Source of the DNA: Diphasiastrum complanatum | Lineage: Eukaryota; Streptophyta; Lycopodiopsida; Lycopodiales; Lycopodiaceae | Direction: 5' to 3' | NCBI GenBank assembly: GCA_029204225.1 | Contig: CM055100.1 | Location: forward strand, 14,388,538 to 14,452,537 | Length of the DNA stretch: 64,000 nt | Part shown: piece after piece, positions 46,969-59,601 of the stretch | How the letters are laid out: each line of letters opens with the position of its first letter | Numbering within the stretch: position 1 is the first letter of the stretch | Program-made: the position numbers and the translations under genes | Notes under the pieces: model-generated | What the model saw: the letters and a program-made list of their open reading frames with translations, nothing else | Told to the model about the DNA's origin: nothing | Database searches by the model: none

Positions 46969-48243
46969 CCCTGATGGCTTCACCGGACAGGAACAGAGAG
47001 CTGCAAATTCACGACGGTTTGCTGGCTAGGTAGCACAAAATCGAGTTTGTGGAGATTCATGGAACAACTCGAAACTGTAAAAGGATTCAGAGATAGGGAA
47101 TTGTCAATTGAATCAGAAAGCAAGCAAAGATTGAAGCCCAGAATTCAGTAGGAGGGTTGCTTGGTGTTTGTGATTGGCTTGAATCCAATCGGATATCGTT
47201 TGAAGAGCGGTTTGAAGCAAAAGTCAACCTACTGTAGGGTGACCTCAGTGGGATAGGTAGCTGCAAAAACTATTTCTAAAAAGGATTGAATAAAGTCCAA
47301 AAATGCTCATCCTTCATTCATCTAGGGTTTTAAGCTGAGCAACTGTGAATCTCTCCTGTTTTTGAAGCTTTTTGGATCTGTAAGTGCGTGATGGAGGGTG
47401 CCCTGCTACTTTAAGAACCTATCAAAAGGTCGTGGGTGGCCGCGGACTGAGTAGAGAGATGGATCGGATCTTGTTAGGTTGCCATAGCCATAACCTTTGA
47501 AGGAGGAGTGAAGAGAGAGATGGTCGCGTGGAGAGAGGAGCCAGGGAGCTCGTGCATGCCCAAAAACGTTGAAGCCGTAGCATGATTGAGTGAGCCGCGG
47601 TAGCAAGGGCTTAGGTGGGCACACCAGAAGCAGCTATAGCCATTGGATTTAGGCTCCAAGAGATCGACGATCCAGATCACATGCTATGATGAGAACTGTG
47701 GGCTGTTAGAGGGAACTTGGCCATTGGATGGCAAGTAAAGGGGCTTTGACAGGTCCTGAAGTGCATTGAAGTGGAAAATGGCCTTCAATTGCATTAAAAA
47801 TTTTCAAGCTGAAGTAATAGTTGGGTCCCAAGTTTTTTTGAAGCGTGAAGTTTCTTCACACTGAAGAAATAGTTCAAAAACTCAAAAAGCCCCTATATTC
47901 ACCTCCTTTAGCCTATTTTGGCCAAACGAAAGGCTATAGCCTCCAAACGAAAGGCACCCTGACTGTACCTGCAAGTACAGTACATCAAAATAGAGTGATT
48001 GCCACAGAGAAAGTGTTCAAAGCACACCAAAAGTGATTTCACCATTCCATTGGGCACGTAGTCGGGAGTTGGTGACAAGAAGCATTTCGAAAGGCGACTC
48101 CAGTTTGGCTTTCAATTTGGCAGAAAAGTGGCGGGTGGCCTGGTAAGTCAAAAATTGTAGGTCATTATTTTTTATTTCTGACATCACGGTTGGCTTCAAC
48201 ATACACTTTTTAGCCTACAGTTGGAGTTTCAAGCAGTTTGGAA
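46969..48243 (+). other. TE-J long leader
   Basis: About 1.28 kb without coding, unusually long for copia. Collinear with the TE-C leader (5641-6920). Reverse-strand frames at 47406-47680 have no family motif. Confidence 0.7.
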
Positions 48244-48321
48244 ATGGCAAACATCAATGAGACAATTTTGGGCGATGCAAGCAAACTTGATGGGGCTTCT
48301 AACTACAACATCTGGAAAGAT
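48244..48321 (+). pseudogene. TE-J gag start, truncated
   Basis: The ATG at 48244 opens MANINETILGDASKLDGASN and then YNIWK, the diagnostic copia gag start (L-x-G-x-N-Y-x-x-W-K). The match stops right after IWK, and the sequence changes to an LTR-like end that leads into the TE-K PBS. So TE-J is cut after 26 codons, apparently by the 5' end of TE-K. Confidence 0.8.
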
Positions 48322-48405
48322 TGTCAATGTTGCTGCATGTCTTGACATTCATAACCAAAAATTAAGGGGACCTAATTGAATCTTAGTGATTCATATTTCT
48401 TCACA
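48322..48405 (+). repeat. TE-K LTR end fragment
   Basis: Short block ending ttcttcaca directly before a PBS, as in an LTR 3' end. Only about 80 bp can be assigned. Confidence 0.5.
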
Positions 48406-48417
48406 TGGTATCAGAGC
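48406..48417 (+). other. TE-K primer-binding site
   Basis: TGGTATCAGAGC preceded by the LTR-type terminus CACA. Confidence 0.88.
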
Positions 48418-48976
48418 TTTTGGTGCAAGTTATTGAAGGATCGGGAATCTTTAGCAAGGATTTGGAGGAGTTACAATTCTAGAGTGTGCTAGATTGATTT
48501 CTACTCAAAAATCAAGCATTTTGCATATGTAGAATTGATCTTTTGTAGGTCAAAACTCAATTTAGGTTTGTGATCCTGAAGTAGGCCGATTTTACACATT
48601 GCTTATTGGATATTGGGGACATTAATTGCATTAGGAAGTTCTCATTGAAGGCTACAAGATTCTATATCAACTTTGTAGCATTGGCATGTAAAATTTGCAA
48701 GATTCAATTTTTTGTACTTTTGTCAAAATCCTAAATTTGTTTGGATGGACCTTTTAAGAGTGTGTTTCAAGTTTAAAAAGTATAAAAGTTCATGAGGTTG
48801 TAGGTTGATCATCGAGTATCTTCCATTCTATGTATTGATTTTGCTAGGTTTGGTGCAAGAAAGAGATTTGTGAGGTTCCATATCTTTGTGATTTCTTCTT
48901 CAGTTCATTTGTTGACATTCAAGAGAGTGCTCTGTGCATTGGAATAGGTTAAAAGAGAAGATCAGGTCATTGCAAC

Positions 48977-49670
48977 ATGTTAACCACAAGTGGAGGCTTT
49001 ATGTTGGAAAGCAATGATAGGCTTATCTCAAGCAAGTATTTCTACTTGGAAGGTGAGAATGGAGTCTCTCCTTGAGATGAATGAGTTGCTGGACATTGTT
49101 GTAGGAGTGGAACAAAGGACCTTGGCACAACAAGATCAAATGAGGTATGACAAGAGAGCTAAAAGAGCTCTACACATGATAAAGATGAATGTTAACAATG
49201 ATATTCTCAAGGAAGTTGGTAAGTGCACATCATCTTTTGAGGCTTGGGAAGCTTTGAAGAAGCTTTATGAATCCAAGTCTACATCAAGTGTACTTACTCT
49301 TAGAAGGAAAATCTTTCAAAGTATGCCAAAGAAGGAAGAGAGTGCTCATGCTTTTGTGTTGAGAGTTAAAGCATTTAATGATGAGCTAGCATGTATTGAT
49401 GAGAGCATTTAGAACTTGTTCAAGTTGATCTTAATGTCTTGTTGGATGATCATGCTAACCTTGTTCAAAGCTTTGCTATTCAAAGAACCTTGCCAAGCAT
49501 TGTGGATTTGCAAGAAATTTTGGTGAATGAGGAGTTTAGGCTTCAAGCAAAAGGTGGATCTACATCAACATCTCATTATAAAGAGGAGGCCATGTTCATC
49601 AAAGGCAAATTCAAGGGCAAAAGTAAAAGAAAATGGTCTAAAGGTCAAGATCAAGGTGAGGTCTAAAGAT
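48977..49670 (+). pseudogene. TE-K gag (copia)
   Basis: Start ATG at 48977 (MLTTSGGFMLESNDRLIS), a frameshift within the N-Y-x-T-W-K motif, then STWKVRMESLLEMNELLD, LHMIKMNVNNDILKEVGKCTSSFEAWEALKKLYESK, KEESAHAFVLRVKAFNDEL, a stop near 49410, and LPSIVDLQEILVNEEFRLQ. It closely parallels the TE-D and TE-E gag. The knuckle and all of pol are missing. The leader (48418-48976) is non-coding. Confidence 0.85.
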
Positions 49671-50655
49671 ATTCATATCTTTGATGTTCAAGAGGAAGAT
49701 CAAGACGTTGATCTAAACGTGCTTCAACAACACAAAAGAGAAAGTGGCAATCTGGAGCTAATCAAGAGCATCAAAGGGCCAAATGGCAAAGATCTTTTGG
49801 ATCTATTTTTGTAGGTTATTGAGGACTCAAGTAAGGTCAAAGGAACACCGAGGAAGTGTTGTTCAAGTTTATTTTACTTGTTCTATCTCATGTTTGAGCA
49901 ATTTCATGTGGATGTGTGCAAATTATCAAGATAATATGGTAAAACTAGTTACATTGTCTTGCAATATCTTCTTGTTGGAGTTGTACTAGCAATCTTGGCT
50001 AGTTTTGGTGATGGAAATGAAGTTATTGGAGGTTCATTATGTTACTCATTCATGGCCAAGTCATCAATTATTGATGATATCTTGTGGCAAGATGGAGATA
50101 AAGTCTCAGTCATGGAGTTTTATGGTGGAGACATATCAAGAAAGGACAAAGTTGGAGGAGACAAGCAAGCAAGTAGTCATCGCTCACATTTATTGTTTGG
50201 TTGCTGTTATTTTTTAGACTATACCAATTAATTTTTTTTTTATTTTGAGCATTGAAATACCATATAGAGGAGGTCTATTCTTATGATGGAGATCATTCTT
50301 AAGATGGATCAGAGTAGTGTGTCTATTTTGGCAATCTGGAGGGCAAAGTGAAATTTCAACTTAGAGACTTTTTTTTTAATGTCAATAACATCTAAAAATA
50401 GTTTCATTACTATTTTTAGCAAGTAAATAAAGTGATAAGGTCAGATTTGGATATGTTTCTACTGGCTGATGGAGATAAATTGCATCTAGTCAAGTAAAAT
50501 TAGGTTTTCTGGCAAGTACCTAACTACCAATTTAGGGAAATATTTTGCAAGGGGCGAGATGACATTATTTTTGCTATAAATAGTTGTAGTAGCATGGAGA
50601 AAGTATTCAATAGTTTTTTCTATCACTAAAGAATCATGAGCAATTCTCATCCTCT
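49671..50655. other. No gene recognised
   Basis: Continues TE-K for an unknown distance without protease motifs. Frames at 49783-50231 lack domains. T run near 50230-50242. Confidence 0.45.
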
Positions 50656-51225
50656 CTCCCCCTAAATCTAGTCGTCCTTGTCATGCTTGATCCACGATAC
50701 TTGCACCTTGATTAGATCCAATTCTTCTTGTAGAAAAGTTTCTGATATCTCTTTAAAGAAAAGGGTCGACTCTCTAATCACTAGAGTGACTACCAAATGG
50801 TGGTATGTTGATGCGAATCTATTAGAGTAATGGTTTACCAGGTCCACACCATCAATGGGCTCACGAACTACTTGCAATTGTTCGTGAACTTCCTTGATCT
50901 GGGTAAGGTAGCTGGTTGTTGATTTACTCTCTAGTATTTTCATTGTGTGAAATTCCTTCTTCAAAAGTAGAAGCCTCGTGGATGATGTCACCTTGAAAAT
51001 GCTCTATAGCATATTCCAAGCTTGACTTGATATTGTTGACACATAAGGAATCAAGTTGTCATACAGACATATTGATATTGTGTTACAGTTTCGGCATTGC
51101 CTTCTAGTTTTTGCTCCTCACCTGTCACAATCTCTTATAACTCATCAGTAGAAAATTTCACATCTTGAATTTTCACATCGAAGAAGTTTTGTCGTCCAAT
51201 TTACTTGACTTCGAAAACTATATGG
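50656..51225 (-). pseudogene. Copia gag fragment
   Basis: Minus strand from about 51225: FDVKIQDVKFSTDEL (the W-K region is decayed), then after stops a 107-codon frame with LLLLKKEFHTMKILESKSTTSYLTQIKEVHEQL, VVREPIDGVDLV, and FASTYHHLVVTL, the UBN2 gag core pattern. No knuckle or pol. Confidence 0.7.
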
Positions 51226-51930
<705 letters not shown>

Positions 51931-51984
51931 CTCATATTGATAACAATAAAGATCTGGTAGGCTTACTGATATTTTTTTGGCTAA

Positions 51985-52613
51985 GGGTGCCCTACTCTTT
52001 ATTGTTTGATTAAATTTTCAAGCTTTGAAAATGATACACAATAGCTTCACAAGAAACTCCTCACAAAGGCTTTGGTAAATAGATTCTGATCAAAACTCAG
52101 GTTTGAAGATACATAAACCTCTCCGGACCTATAAAAAACTAATTAAGCTTCAAAACAAGCTATTACACATCAAATATTGACAATACTATGAAGATACAAC
52201 TTAGCACAAACAAACAATGTATTACAATACTCAAATTCTTGACTTTTACATTGAATTTCATCAAGATTTACATAGATATATATACATAGCTACCCTGGAT
52301 CTTGGATTTATAGTTTCTCGAAAATTTGAGACCTAAACCTAACATCAATAACCTGATGTGGCCAGTCAACCATAACTTTGACCTTCATGTGGGAGAGATC
52401 CCTTTACTAGGCAAAATTTGCTATTTTTGGCCCTATATTTTCTCCATTGGAATTAGCCATTTGTACTCATATGAAATGATTCCTCAAGACCTCTATGAGG
52501 AATATACATTAATTAAACATTTTTAGACATCTATCCACGTGTCAAAGCCACCTCATCATGGTAAAAGACAAAATTACATCAAGCTAGTCAAGCTAGAATT
52601 GTGAAATTTCAAT
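51985..52613 (-). repeat. Distant TE-E-family LTR remnant
   Basis: The right end (tagtcaagctagaattgtga near 52578) equals the TE-E LTR end, and weaker matches run leftwards (cctcatcatgg, gcaaaat...tttttgg, tctcc). The left end is uncertain. No internal sequence is attached, so it may be a solo LTR. Confidence 0.5.
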
Positions 52614-53586
52614 AGTTTGCATATACTAGCATGCATTGCTCTCATATAATACACAAATATAGGGCATAAAAAGTAATAAAAGGAATCAATGGATGACTTA
52701 ATGCAAATTTCCATTGAGGGAAATGTTGATGTAGAATCCATTGATTTTTTTCTTACTATTTGTTCTTGGGCTATATCAGCTAAATATAGACATTTCTCTT
52801 ATAACACTAGCGAGAGTGTGCTATAGCGTTCTTTTTTTAAACTCGTACATTTTGTCTCAACTTTTGAGGGGGCAAGGGAGATGGAACAATGCAAACGAAG
52901 AAGAGAGCAGGAATATTGCGTAACAGCTCTCCCATTACAATCAGCTGCTAGATGCAAAAACAATCTAATAGAAAGCATACGCTAAATGTAATCACAGCTT
53001 TAAGTGTTCTAGTTGCCCAACAAGATCTTAAAAATTAATTTATACTCACAAAAACGAGAGTACAGTCCACCACAGAGATTAGAAATGGTGTGTGTGTGGT
53101 GTTACTAAAAAAAGGATTCAATGAGAACTTTTCTTCTGAAATAGATGGAAAGAGCAGTATGATATCGCGAGTTCCTCAGGCATCAAAGACAGCCATCGTC
53201 AAATCAGAAGCTGAGGAGTCGTAGAGGTCCGTGTTCTGATCAGAGTAAGTAAACAAGCGCAATCAAACAGTGATAGAGTGCATTCAAATCACAATAAGCA
53301 TTCATCTACGTTATACACAAATAGAAAGGCGTATTGTTGCTATATTACACTGAAGCACAACAATGACAGTTACAACCAGAATGACGGCGTAGCTGGGAGG
53401 CTCAAAAACATATGTCTCATGGACGGAGCGTCTCATGTAATTTGTGCTGGGATGATCTATTTATAGATTGCATCCATGTATTAACTACAATAAATGATTG
53501 CCACTTAATTAGGTAAGCCATTGTACTTGGAAGTATATGGCTTCTGTGACAACTGTACATAATGTATACTACCAATCTATAGGGAA
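52614..53586. other. No gene recognised
   Basis: Short frames only; nothing identified. Confidence 0.4.
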
Positions 53587-54361
53587 TGTTGACGTGGACG
53601 AGGACGTCACAAATTCTCTCACTTGGCATTTTAGAGGAAGTGGCTTTCTCTCACTTCGCAAATTTGGGAAGTGGCTGGGGACGTCCCTCGTTCAAAGTAG
53701 ATGACCTTCGACATTTTTCTCTCTCTTCGGGATTTTGCAAAAAAGTCAAAGGTGCCCTTAAAAAGGCGAAGGTGTCTATAAAACAGTTTAACTCATGAAA
53801 ATAGATGATCTTCGAGAATCTTCTCTCTTCACATTTTTCGAGAAAATGCGAAAAAGACGAAGGTGTTAAAAACAGTTGAACTTTTGAACTACACAAGTTA
53901 AACTTTTTGAACTGTTGCAACTGTCGTGAACATTTCGCAAAATAGTTTAAACTGTTGAACTATGCTAGTTTCGCAAAACTATCATGAACATAGTTCATTT
54001 CTGCAGACTGTAGCGAAAGTAATGTATTTCTGCAGACTTGTTCTAAATGCAAGTTTGCGAAAGTCCTTGAAGATGGCCAAGTCTTCAATGACTTCAAGTT
54101 ATTAAACTTAACATCTGAATTTGAAATTATGACAGGATTGGTTAGCCTTTGCTGAAGATCAGCTGGAAGCCCATTGTAGACGTTCTTCAAATAAATTGGT
54201 TGTCTGAGTTTGTGATTTCTGTAGGTATCAGATGAGCAGACTTTGAACCCAAAATAGGTTTCACTTGACCCTAGATCAAAGATCAATAAACGTGCAAGAA
54301 GAATCTTGAAATAGAACTTATTCATTCACCAAGGAGACAACTGTGGGCTTAATTTCCAACA
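53587..54361 (-). repeat. TE-L 3' LTR (left edge inferred)
   Basis: On the minus strand a polypurine tract (taagggagac, about 54362-54372) is followed by TGTTGGAAATTAAG, a standard copia 3' LTR start. The other end is set at tgttgacgtgg (53587) to give TG...CA, but no partner LTR confirms it. Confidence 0.55.
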
Positions 54362-54374
54362 GTCTCCCTTAAGG

Positions 54375-55088
54375 TCACGGTTGGTGCCTTGGTATCTTCA
54401 TCAGGTTCATCATGTTGAAGAACTTCTGATGTTTGATCCTAGGAAGCGCTTTGGTGAAGATGTCTACGACCATTTCTGTTGTAGAGCAGTATTGAAAGAT
54501 CACTTTCCTTGAGAAAACTTTCTCCCGAATGAAATGATACTGGATTTCTACGTGCTTGGATTTGCCATGAAATTTGGGATTCAGTGACAGTGAAATACAG
54601 CTGAAGTTGTCACACAAAAGGGTGGTAGCATTGAACTGAGTGTGATGTAAGTTGTGAAGTAACAACCTGATCCATACAGCTTCTTTTGAAGCTTGACATG
54701 CTGCGATGTACTTTGTCTCATTCGAAGAAAGCGCAACTGATTTCTGCTTCCTTGAGTTCCATGAAATCGGTCTCCCTGCCAGATAGAAACGGAACCTGGA
54801 GGTAGATTTTCTGGTAGAGATTGTTCCTCCCCAATCTAAGTCAGAGTAGCCTCGCAGGATGAGTGGGTCGATAGCATTTTCATCATAACATAAAATGTGA
54901 TCTAAACTTCCCTGAATATATCTCATCACTCTCTTTAATGCTTTCCAATGAGAGATCCTAGGATTAGACATGAATTGACTTAACGTGCTAATAGTGTATG
55001 CTAAGTCTGGTCTAGTACCCAACATTGCATACATCAAAGATCCTATTAGTGAATGATAAGGGTATTGTGAAGAATTGCCAAAAATTGG
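54375..55088 (-). pseudogene. TE-L RNase H and RT 3' end (copia)
   Basis: One open minus-strand frame: SLIGSLMYAMLGTRPDLAYTISTLSQFMSNP, WKALKRVMRYIQGSLDHILCY, then RNase H with YSDLDWGGTISTRKSTS, KSVALSSNETKYIAACQASKE (the E of S-S-T-E-x-E-Y is kept but the next E is K), LLCDNFSCISLSLNPKFHGKSKHVEIQYHFIREK, and DIFTKALPRIKHQKF. It ends in a stop just before the polypurine tract. Upstream RT is missing. Uninterrupted for about 235 codons, so not very old. Confidence 0.88.
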
Positions 55089-55583
55089 CAAATCTAGCTT
55101 GATAAAAAAACCATGTAGTATAATGTAAATTTTGTACATAATGGATTCCACACATGTGAGGCCAATATGCCACGTGGCAATACACTCCTAATGTAGGTTA
55201 GGTCAAGTCCATAGGGTTGGTCATGTCATTTTGGTAGTAATTCCTAGTTTATAGGACCTAAATCCTAGATTTAAGGTGAAAATTTGACCAACTAGCTATC
55301 TACCAAGCATGACTCTAAGAAATAGACTAGGGTTTCATTTTAGATCAAGGAGAGTGAGTTAACTTCCTTATTACATGCTGGAAATCCACCTAACTTCAAG
55401 AAGGAAGTCAAATTTGCTATGTATTCCCTCTCTCCATAGTGAGAAGATAGAAAATTTTTGGAGCTCATTGGCAATCTCAAGCTAGTTCACTATGTACATT
55501 GAGTTTTTGTAATCCAAATGAACCCAAATCAATTTCTAATTGTTTCTCAGGTTGAAGGCCCTACTACAGCCTGTATTACACAC
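55089..55583. other. No gene recognised; LTR-like composition
   Basis: Contains cacacatgtgagg (55151) and cacacatgtgggc (55579), variants of the ACGT-type palindromes in the TE-D/TE-E LTRs. No paired repeat was found. Confidence 0.35.
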
Positions 55584-56150
55584 ATGTGGGCTCAGATTTC
55601 AATGTTGATCCTATTTCACATAAATCAGTTTCTAGATCTACTCTTCCTAAATCTCCTCCTAAATCTGTATTAAATTCTCCTCCCCGTTCAGTTTCTAGAT
55701 CTCCTCCCAGATCAGTATCTAGATCTCCTAAATCAGTATCAAAATCTCCTCCCTGTTCAGTTTCTAAATCTCCTCCCAGATCAGTTTCTAGATCTTCTCC
55801 CCGTTCAGTTTCTAAATCTCCTCCCCATTCAGTTTTTAAATCTTCTCCCAAATCAGTTTCTAGATCTCCTCCAAAATCCCCTTCAAAGTATCCTAAATTA
55901 GTTTTTAAAACTCACCTATCTCCTCCAAAATTTCGTCTGAAATCTATTGAACAGTCCACACAACTCTCTTCCCCACCTCGCCCTGATGGTGAAGAATTAA
56001 ATTCATTTTTTAATGTTCAAATCAATACATTTTTTTGGACGATAGATTAAAACATGTATATTTATCATTTCATGCCCCTCCTTCATTATCTTTTGTAGAA
56101 TCTAATAAATATGATTATACAATCAATTACTTTTCACTTCTTCTAAAGCA
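55584..56150 (+). CDS. RS-repeat reading frame, unknown
   Basis: I do not recognise this as a known gene. The frame (55584-56050, about 155 codons) has about eleven eight-residue units of the form K/R-S-V-S-R/K-S-P-P, encoded by a 24-bp repeat (55625-55885). The tail (SPPRPDGEELNSFFNVQINT) is not repetitive. A T run at 56030-56036 coincides with a frame change: the next frame continues LKHVYLSFHAPPSLSFVESN without a stop to about 56150. The composition resembles Ser/Arg-rich or extensin-like low-complexity proteins, but it could simply be a minisatellite lacking stops. No start, promoter or splice evidence. Confidence 0.3.
55625..55885 (+). repeat. 24-bp minisatellite
   Basis: About eleven imperfect units similar to tcagtttctagatctcctcc, some shortened to 18 bp. 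Unit lengths are multiples of three. Confidence 0.8.
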
Positions 56151-56266
56151 TTTATGTATATACACATACATGCATACACACACACACATGTTTACACACG
56201 CACATTGTATACAAATGCATATACACCAATGGACCACAAGGCCCCACAAATGGACCACAAATTATC

Positions 56267-56268
<2 letters not shown>

Positions 56269-56314
<46 letters not shown>

Positions 56315-56400
56315 CACACACATGCCCCGTGTGTATGTATGTATGTATGTATATGCATATATACATACACACACACATATATGTGTGTGTGTGTGTGTGT
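56269..56400. repeat. (AC)n, (GTAT)n and AC/GT foldback
   Basis: (AC) at 56269-56312, (GTAT) at 56331-56352, and acacacacacatatatgtgt followed by more (GT), an almost perfect inverted repeat (56362-56400). Frames through it are repeat artefacts. Confidence 0.93.
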
Positions 56401-58383
56401 AACAAGTTTGCACAATAATATGTAGATTACCATGTCTCTCTTATTATGATTTACCCACTAAAATTTGACAAGTAGCATTTCAAGTGATGGTAATGGACCA
56501 TCTTTTGTTTGTTGAAAATGCTATCATGGTATTTCAATAAACCTATAGTACATGTGATGTATTACAACAAGTTGATTCTTATTTTACTCTTAGCTCTTTT
56601 ATGACATGCTAGACATATTATAGAAAAATTTAATGCAGTCAACTATTTTTCAATTACTATTCCTCAACTAAACCTTATGTTGAGTCTCAATATTTTTTAG
56701 TTCCAACAACTTTATGTCGACTCAGTCACAGAATCAAAGATAGCTTATGAAAATAATATATTGATCACGGACATTGTGTACTGCACAATTGACGTTGGAA
56801 AGTTTAGAAGCACAAAAACTGACTTATTGAAACTAGTTCTTTACACTTTATGGTAATGTTTCATAAAGTAGAATGGTCAATAGAATGACAAAACATAAGC
56901 TTGTTGCATGTGCCTTTACGCTTGGGAAATAAGATTCTTTTGATTATGCATTATGTAGTTCTTACATCAATATGGTAGGCCATATCAAGAATTTAATTGG
57001 GGTTTGACTAGCATGACACGTATTTGAAATGCAAAGCATTCAAGAATGTTATCATTTAGATTCTATTGATGTCCTTTTGTACATGACCATTACATGTGCT
57101 ATTGGTGCAAACTTTTGGTTTCATGCCATAAACTTAAAAGATACATCATGTAATGGACAACATAATAATTGTGTGATCATCACTTGAGTTTATTTTCACT
57201 CAAGAATTAAATGCATGGTGTGTCTAGATTCATTTTGAGCATTTGGTGTTAACATTTGAAGCTAGAAAAAGGTGAATACAATCAAAAAGAACTTCCAAGC
57301 AACCAAATTCTTAATTGTTTTGGACGTCTTGTTTTATGTGCTATTTCACATGGGCTATGTTGCAAAGTGATATACGTGTCAACATGCACGAAGGCCAATG
57401 GTGACTTGGACATACTACATATTACAAGTTGCATGTTTGCATTATATGCAAGACTTACTGCCTGTATCTACCTCCAAAGCTCTAATACAATAAGTGATAG
57501 TAGTAGGCTTCCATGTAATTTTAAGATCTCAAGTGCTTAGATAAACTTGTTATCATCATCATTACCAAAAAGACCATGTCCTTGTGTGTGAATGAAGATA
57601 TAATTACAAAATGAAAAGCCATCTATTTAAGATGTTTTTCTCTTTTTCTTTTGTTGTAGCATCACATGAATCACATGTAATACCATTTCTTATGCACAAA
57701 TGTACATTGTACAACAAGAAGTACTTTGAGCCTAAATATGGAGCACTTTACCTCCAAGATGTCACAAGCATAGTGGAGACAAGAACTTTCAAGAAATTAG
57801 AATTTTAGGCTCTTTTTGGTCGATTGATTACATGATGGGGTCAAAACATTTTGTCCACAATTTTTAGAGATCGATTGTAGGTCATGTTAGCTCACATATA
57901 TCAAAGCTTACATGTGTCTGTTGTGAGGTTCACGAAGCTATGAAAGGCATGACTTTGTAGCACCCAGAAAAGCTTCAAATTTTTCATTTGTGCTAGTTTC
58001 AATCCAAGCAAAGACCTACTAATCTTATTAGCAACCTTGTTGAGCCATTTTTTGTGCCTATTGACTATTGTTTATGAAAATGACATGAGTTAATTATATC
58101 TCAAAAGAAAAATGGCAATTGCAATTGCAAGCGATGGACTCTTGATATATTGATTGCATTTGAGATTTTTTACTACAAAAAATATTAATCCTTAGAGTTG
58201 GCCACTTTAGTTTACAAGAATAAAGCTTAGTAACTAGTGGAGGTTAACAATGTGATAGACAGTTGTGAATTTGGTTAAATAATCCCTTTGCTAATTCAAA
58301 AATGGATTTTTTGATAACCATTAAATATTGTTATCCATGTGGCATGGATCTCCCTCTTAACCAACTCAACATGCTAGCCTTCA
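56401..58383. other. No gene recognised
   Basis: AT-rich with frames below 95 codons and no domain. Confidence 0.5.
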
Positions 58384-58569
58384 ATGGATAACAAGAGGCA
58401 CACACTCTCTCAAAATATAATCAAGTGCTTTCCGACCGAACTTAGGGATGGTGACCCCGACTTAATTCATAGTAGGGGTCTGTGGAGTAAGAGCGTAGGC
58501 CCCTGCCCTCCAAACTGCCACCCTTTCGGCTCAAGGAAGCGAGAGCATTTCCTCATCAAGTATCCTTGA
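58384..58569 (+). other. Short GC-richer open frame, unknown
   Basis: A 61-codon frame from ATG with a composition unlike its AT-rich flanks (LRDGDPDLIHSRGLWSKSVG, then PCPPNCHPFG). I do not recognise it. It may be a small captured fragment or chance. Confidence 0.2.
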
Positions 58570-59473
58570 AAAGCGAGGATTGCTTTATGCAAGAATTTTT
58601 TAGACATTGCAATGAATTATATTGCCAGTTTTGTGATTAGTTTCTTTGGGCATACAATTTAGCATCTAATAATCACTAAAGATTGTCATCAACGTGACAT
58701 GCCAACATACATGAGCAACATATAAATTTAAATGTATAATTTTTTAAAATGTTGATATGGAGGTTCACAATGAGGCACAAATTGTCTAACTTTAATTTGG
58801 ATTCAAAGCTTACTAGCACTTTTCAAAAGTTAAGTATTAGATCAGACAATGTTTGACTAATATAAAGTCAATACTTCAACTTATCAAATCTCATCAACCC
58901 ACATGTTGTGTGGTTGATGATGTAAAATGGTCTAGACAAAATTTCCTAAAAGCGAATGGAAGATTTTTGCAAAGCTAAACATGGCCTTTACAAGCTTAAT
59001 AAAGAAATTAAAAAAAAAAAACTCATTTTCTTATACGAGAAAATCGAGCTTAATTGAATGGAGGTCTTTTCTAGGTTTGTTTTCGAAATGATGAAATTTT
59101 ATTGTGATAGATAAGTCAATAATTGTTTAAAAAATAAGAATTAAAAAAAAAATTGACTTTGAAGAACTATATTTAGAAGAGAGTCGCTAGATTAGAAAGA
59201 TGAGAAGAGAGTTTTACGGCTTAAGCTTTGACAATAATTCTCTAATATCATTAAAAAATTATGTAGTGTATTTGAAAAAAATATCAGAGTACAAGTTTAA
59301 TGACTCAATTTTTTATAAAGGTAGAAAGAATATCAATCAAACTTATTTCATACACAACATTGATTTTGTTAGATTTAAGAATATTTTGGTTAACTAAATC
59401 GAGATTGAGAGTTGTTCCATCTAAATTGAAGATAATGTACTTGTTTATAGTTTTAGGTGTAAATCGTAAGTCA
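58570..59473. other. No gene recognised
   Basis: AT-rich with A runs near 59009-59020 and 59142-59152. Nothing identified. Confidence 0.45.
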
Positions 59474-59601
59474 TCTATATATACTAAAAGAAATTGGATT
59501 TCCGAGCAGCTCACGTTGTGACGGGCAGTGTGAGCTGCCCGTACCAAACTCATATTTTTAAAAAGGTGAAGCCCGCACAAGTGGGCGGGCAAACGTACTA
59601 G
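59474..59601 (+). mobile_element. Mini-Helitron (non-autonomous), 128 bp
   Basis: The 5' end is TCTATATATACTAAAAG, typical of plant Helitrons. The 3' end is CTAG, preceded at 11 nt by a GC-rich hairpin (GCCCGC/GCGGGC, 59571-59576 with 59585-59590). The flanks are A (59473) and T (59602), the expected insertion dinucleotide, with no duplication. Inside are an 8-bp stem acgggcag/ctgcccgt (59521-59528 with 59535-59542) and an overlapping 9-bp stem gcagctcac/gtgagctgc. No protein. It would depend on Rep-helicase from elsewhere. Confidence 0.68.

Noticed and set aside
56035-56433. His/Thr-rich and Val/Cys-rich frames
   Set aside because: Artefacts of (AC)n/(GT)n repeats.
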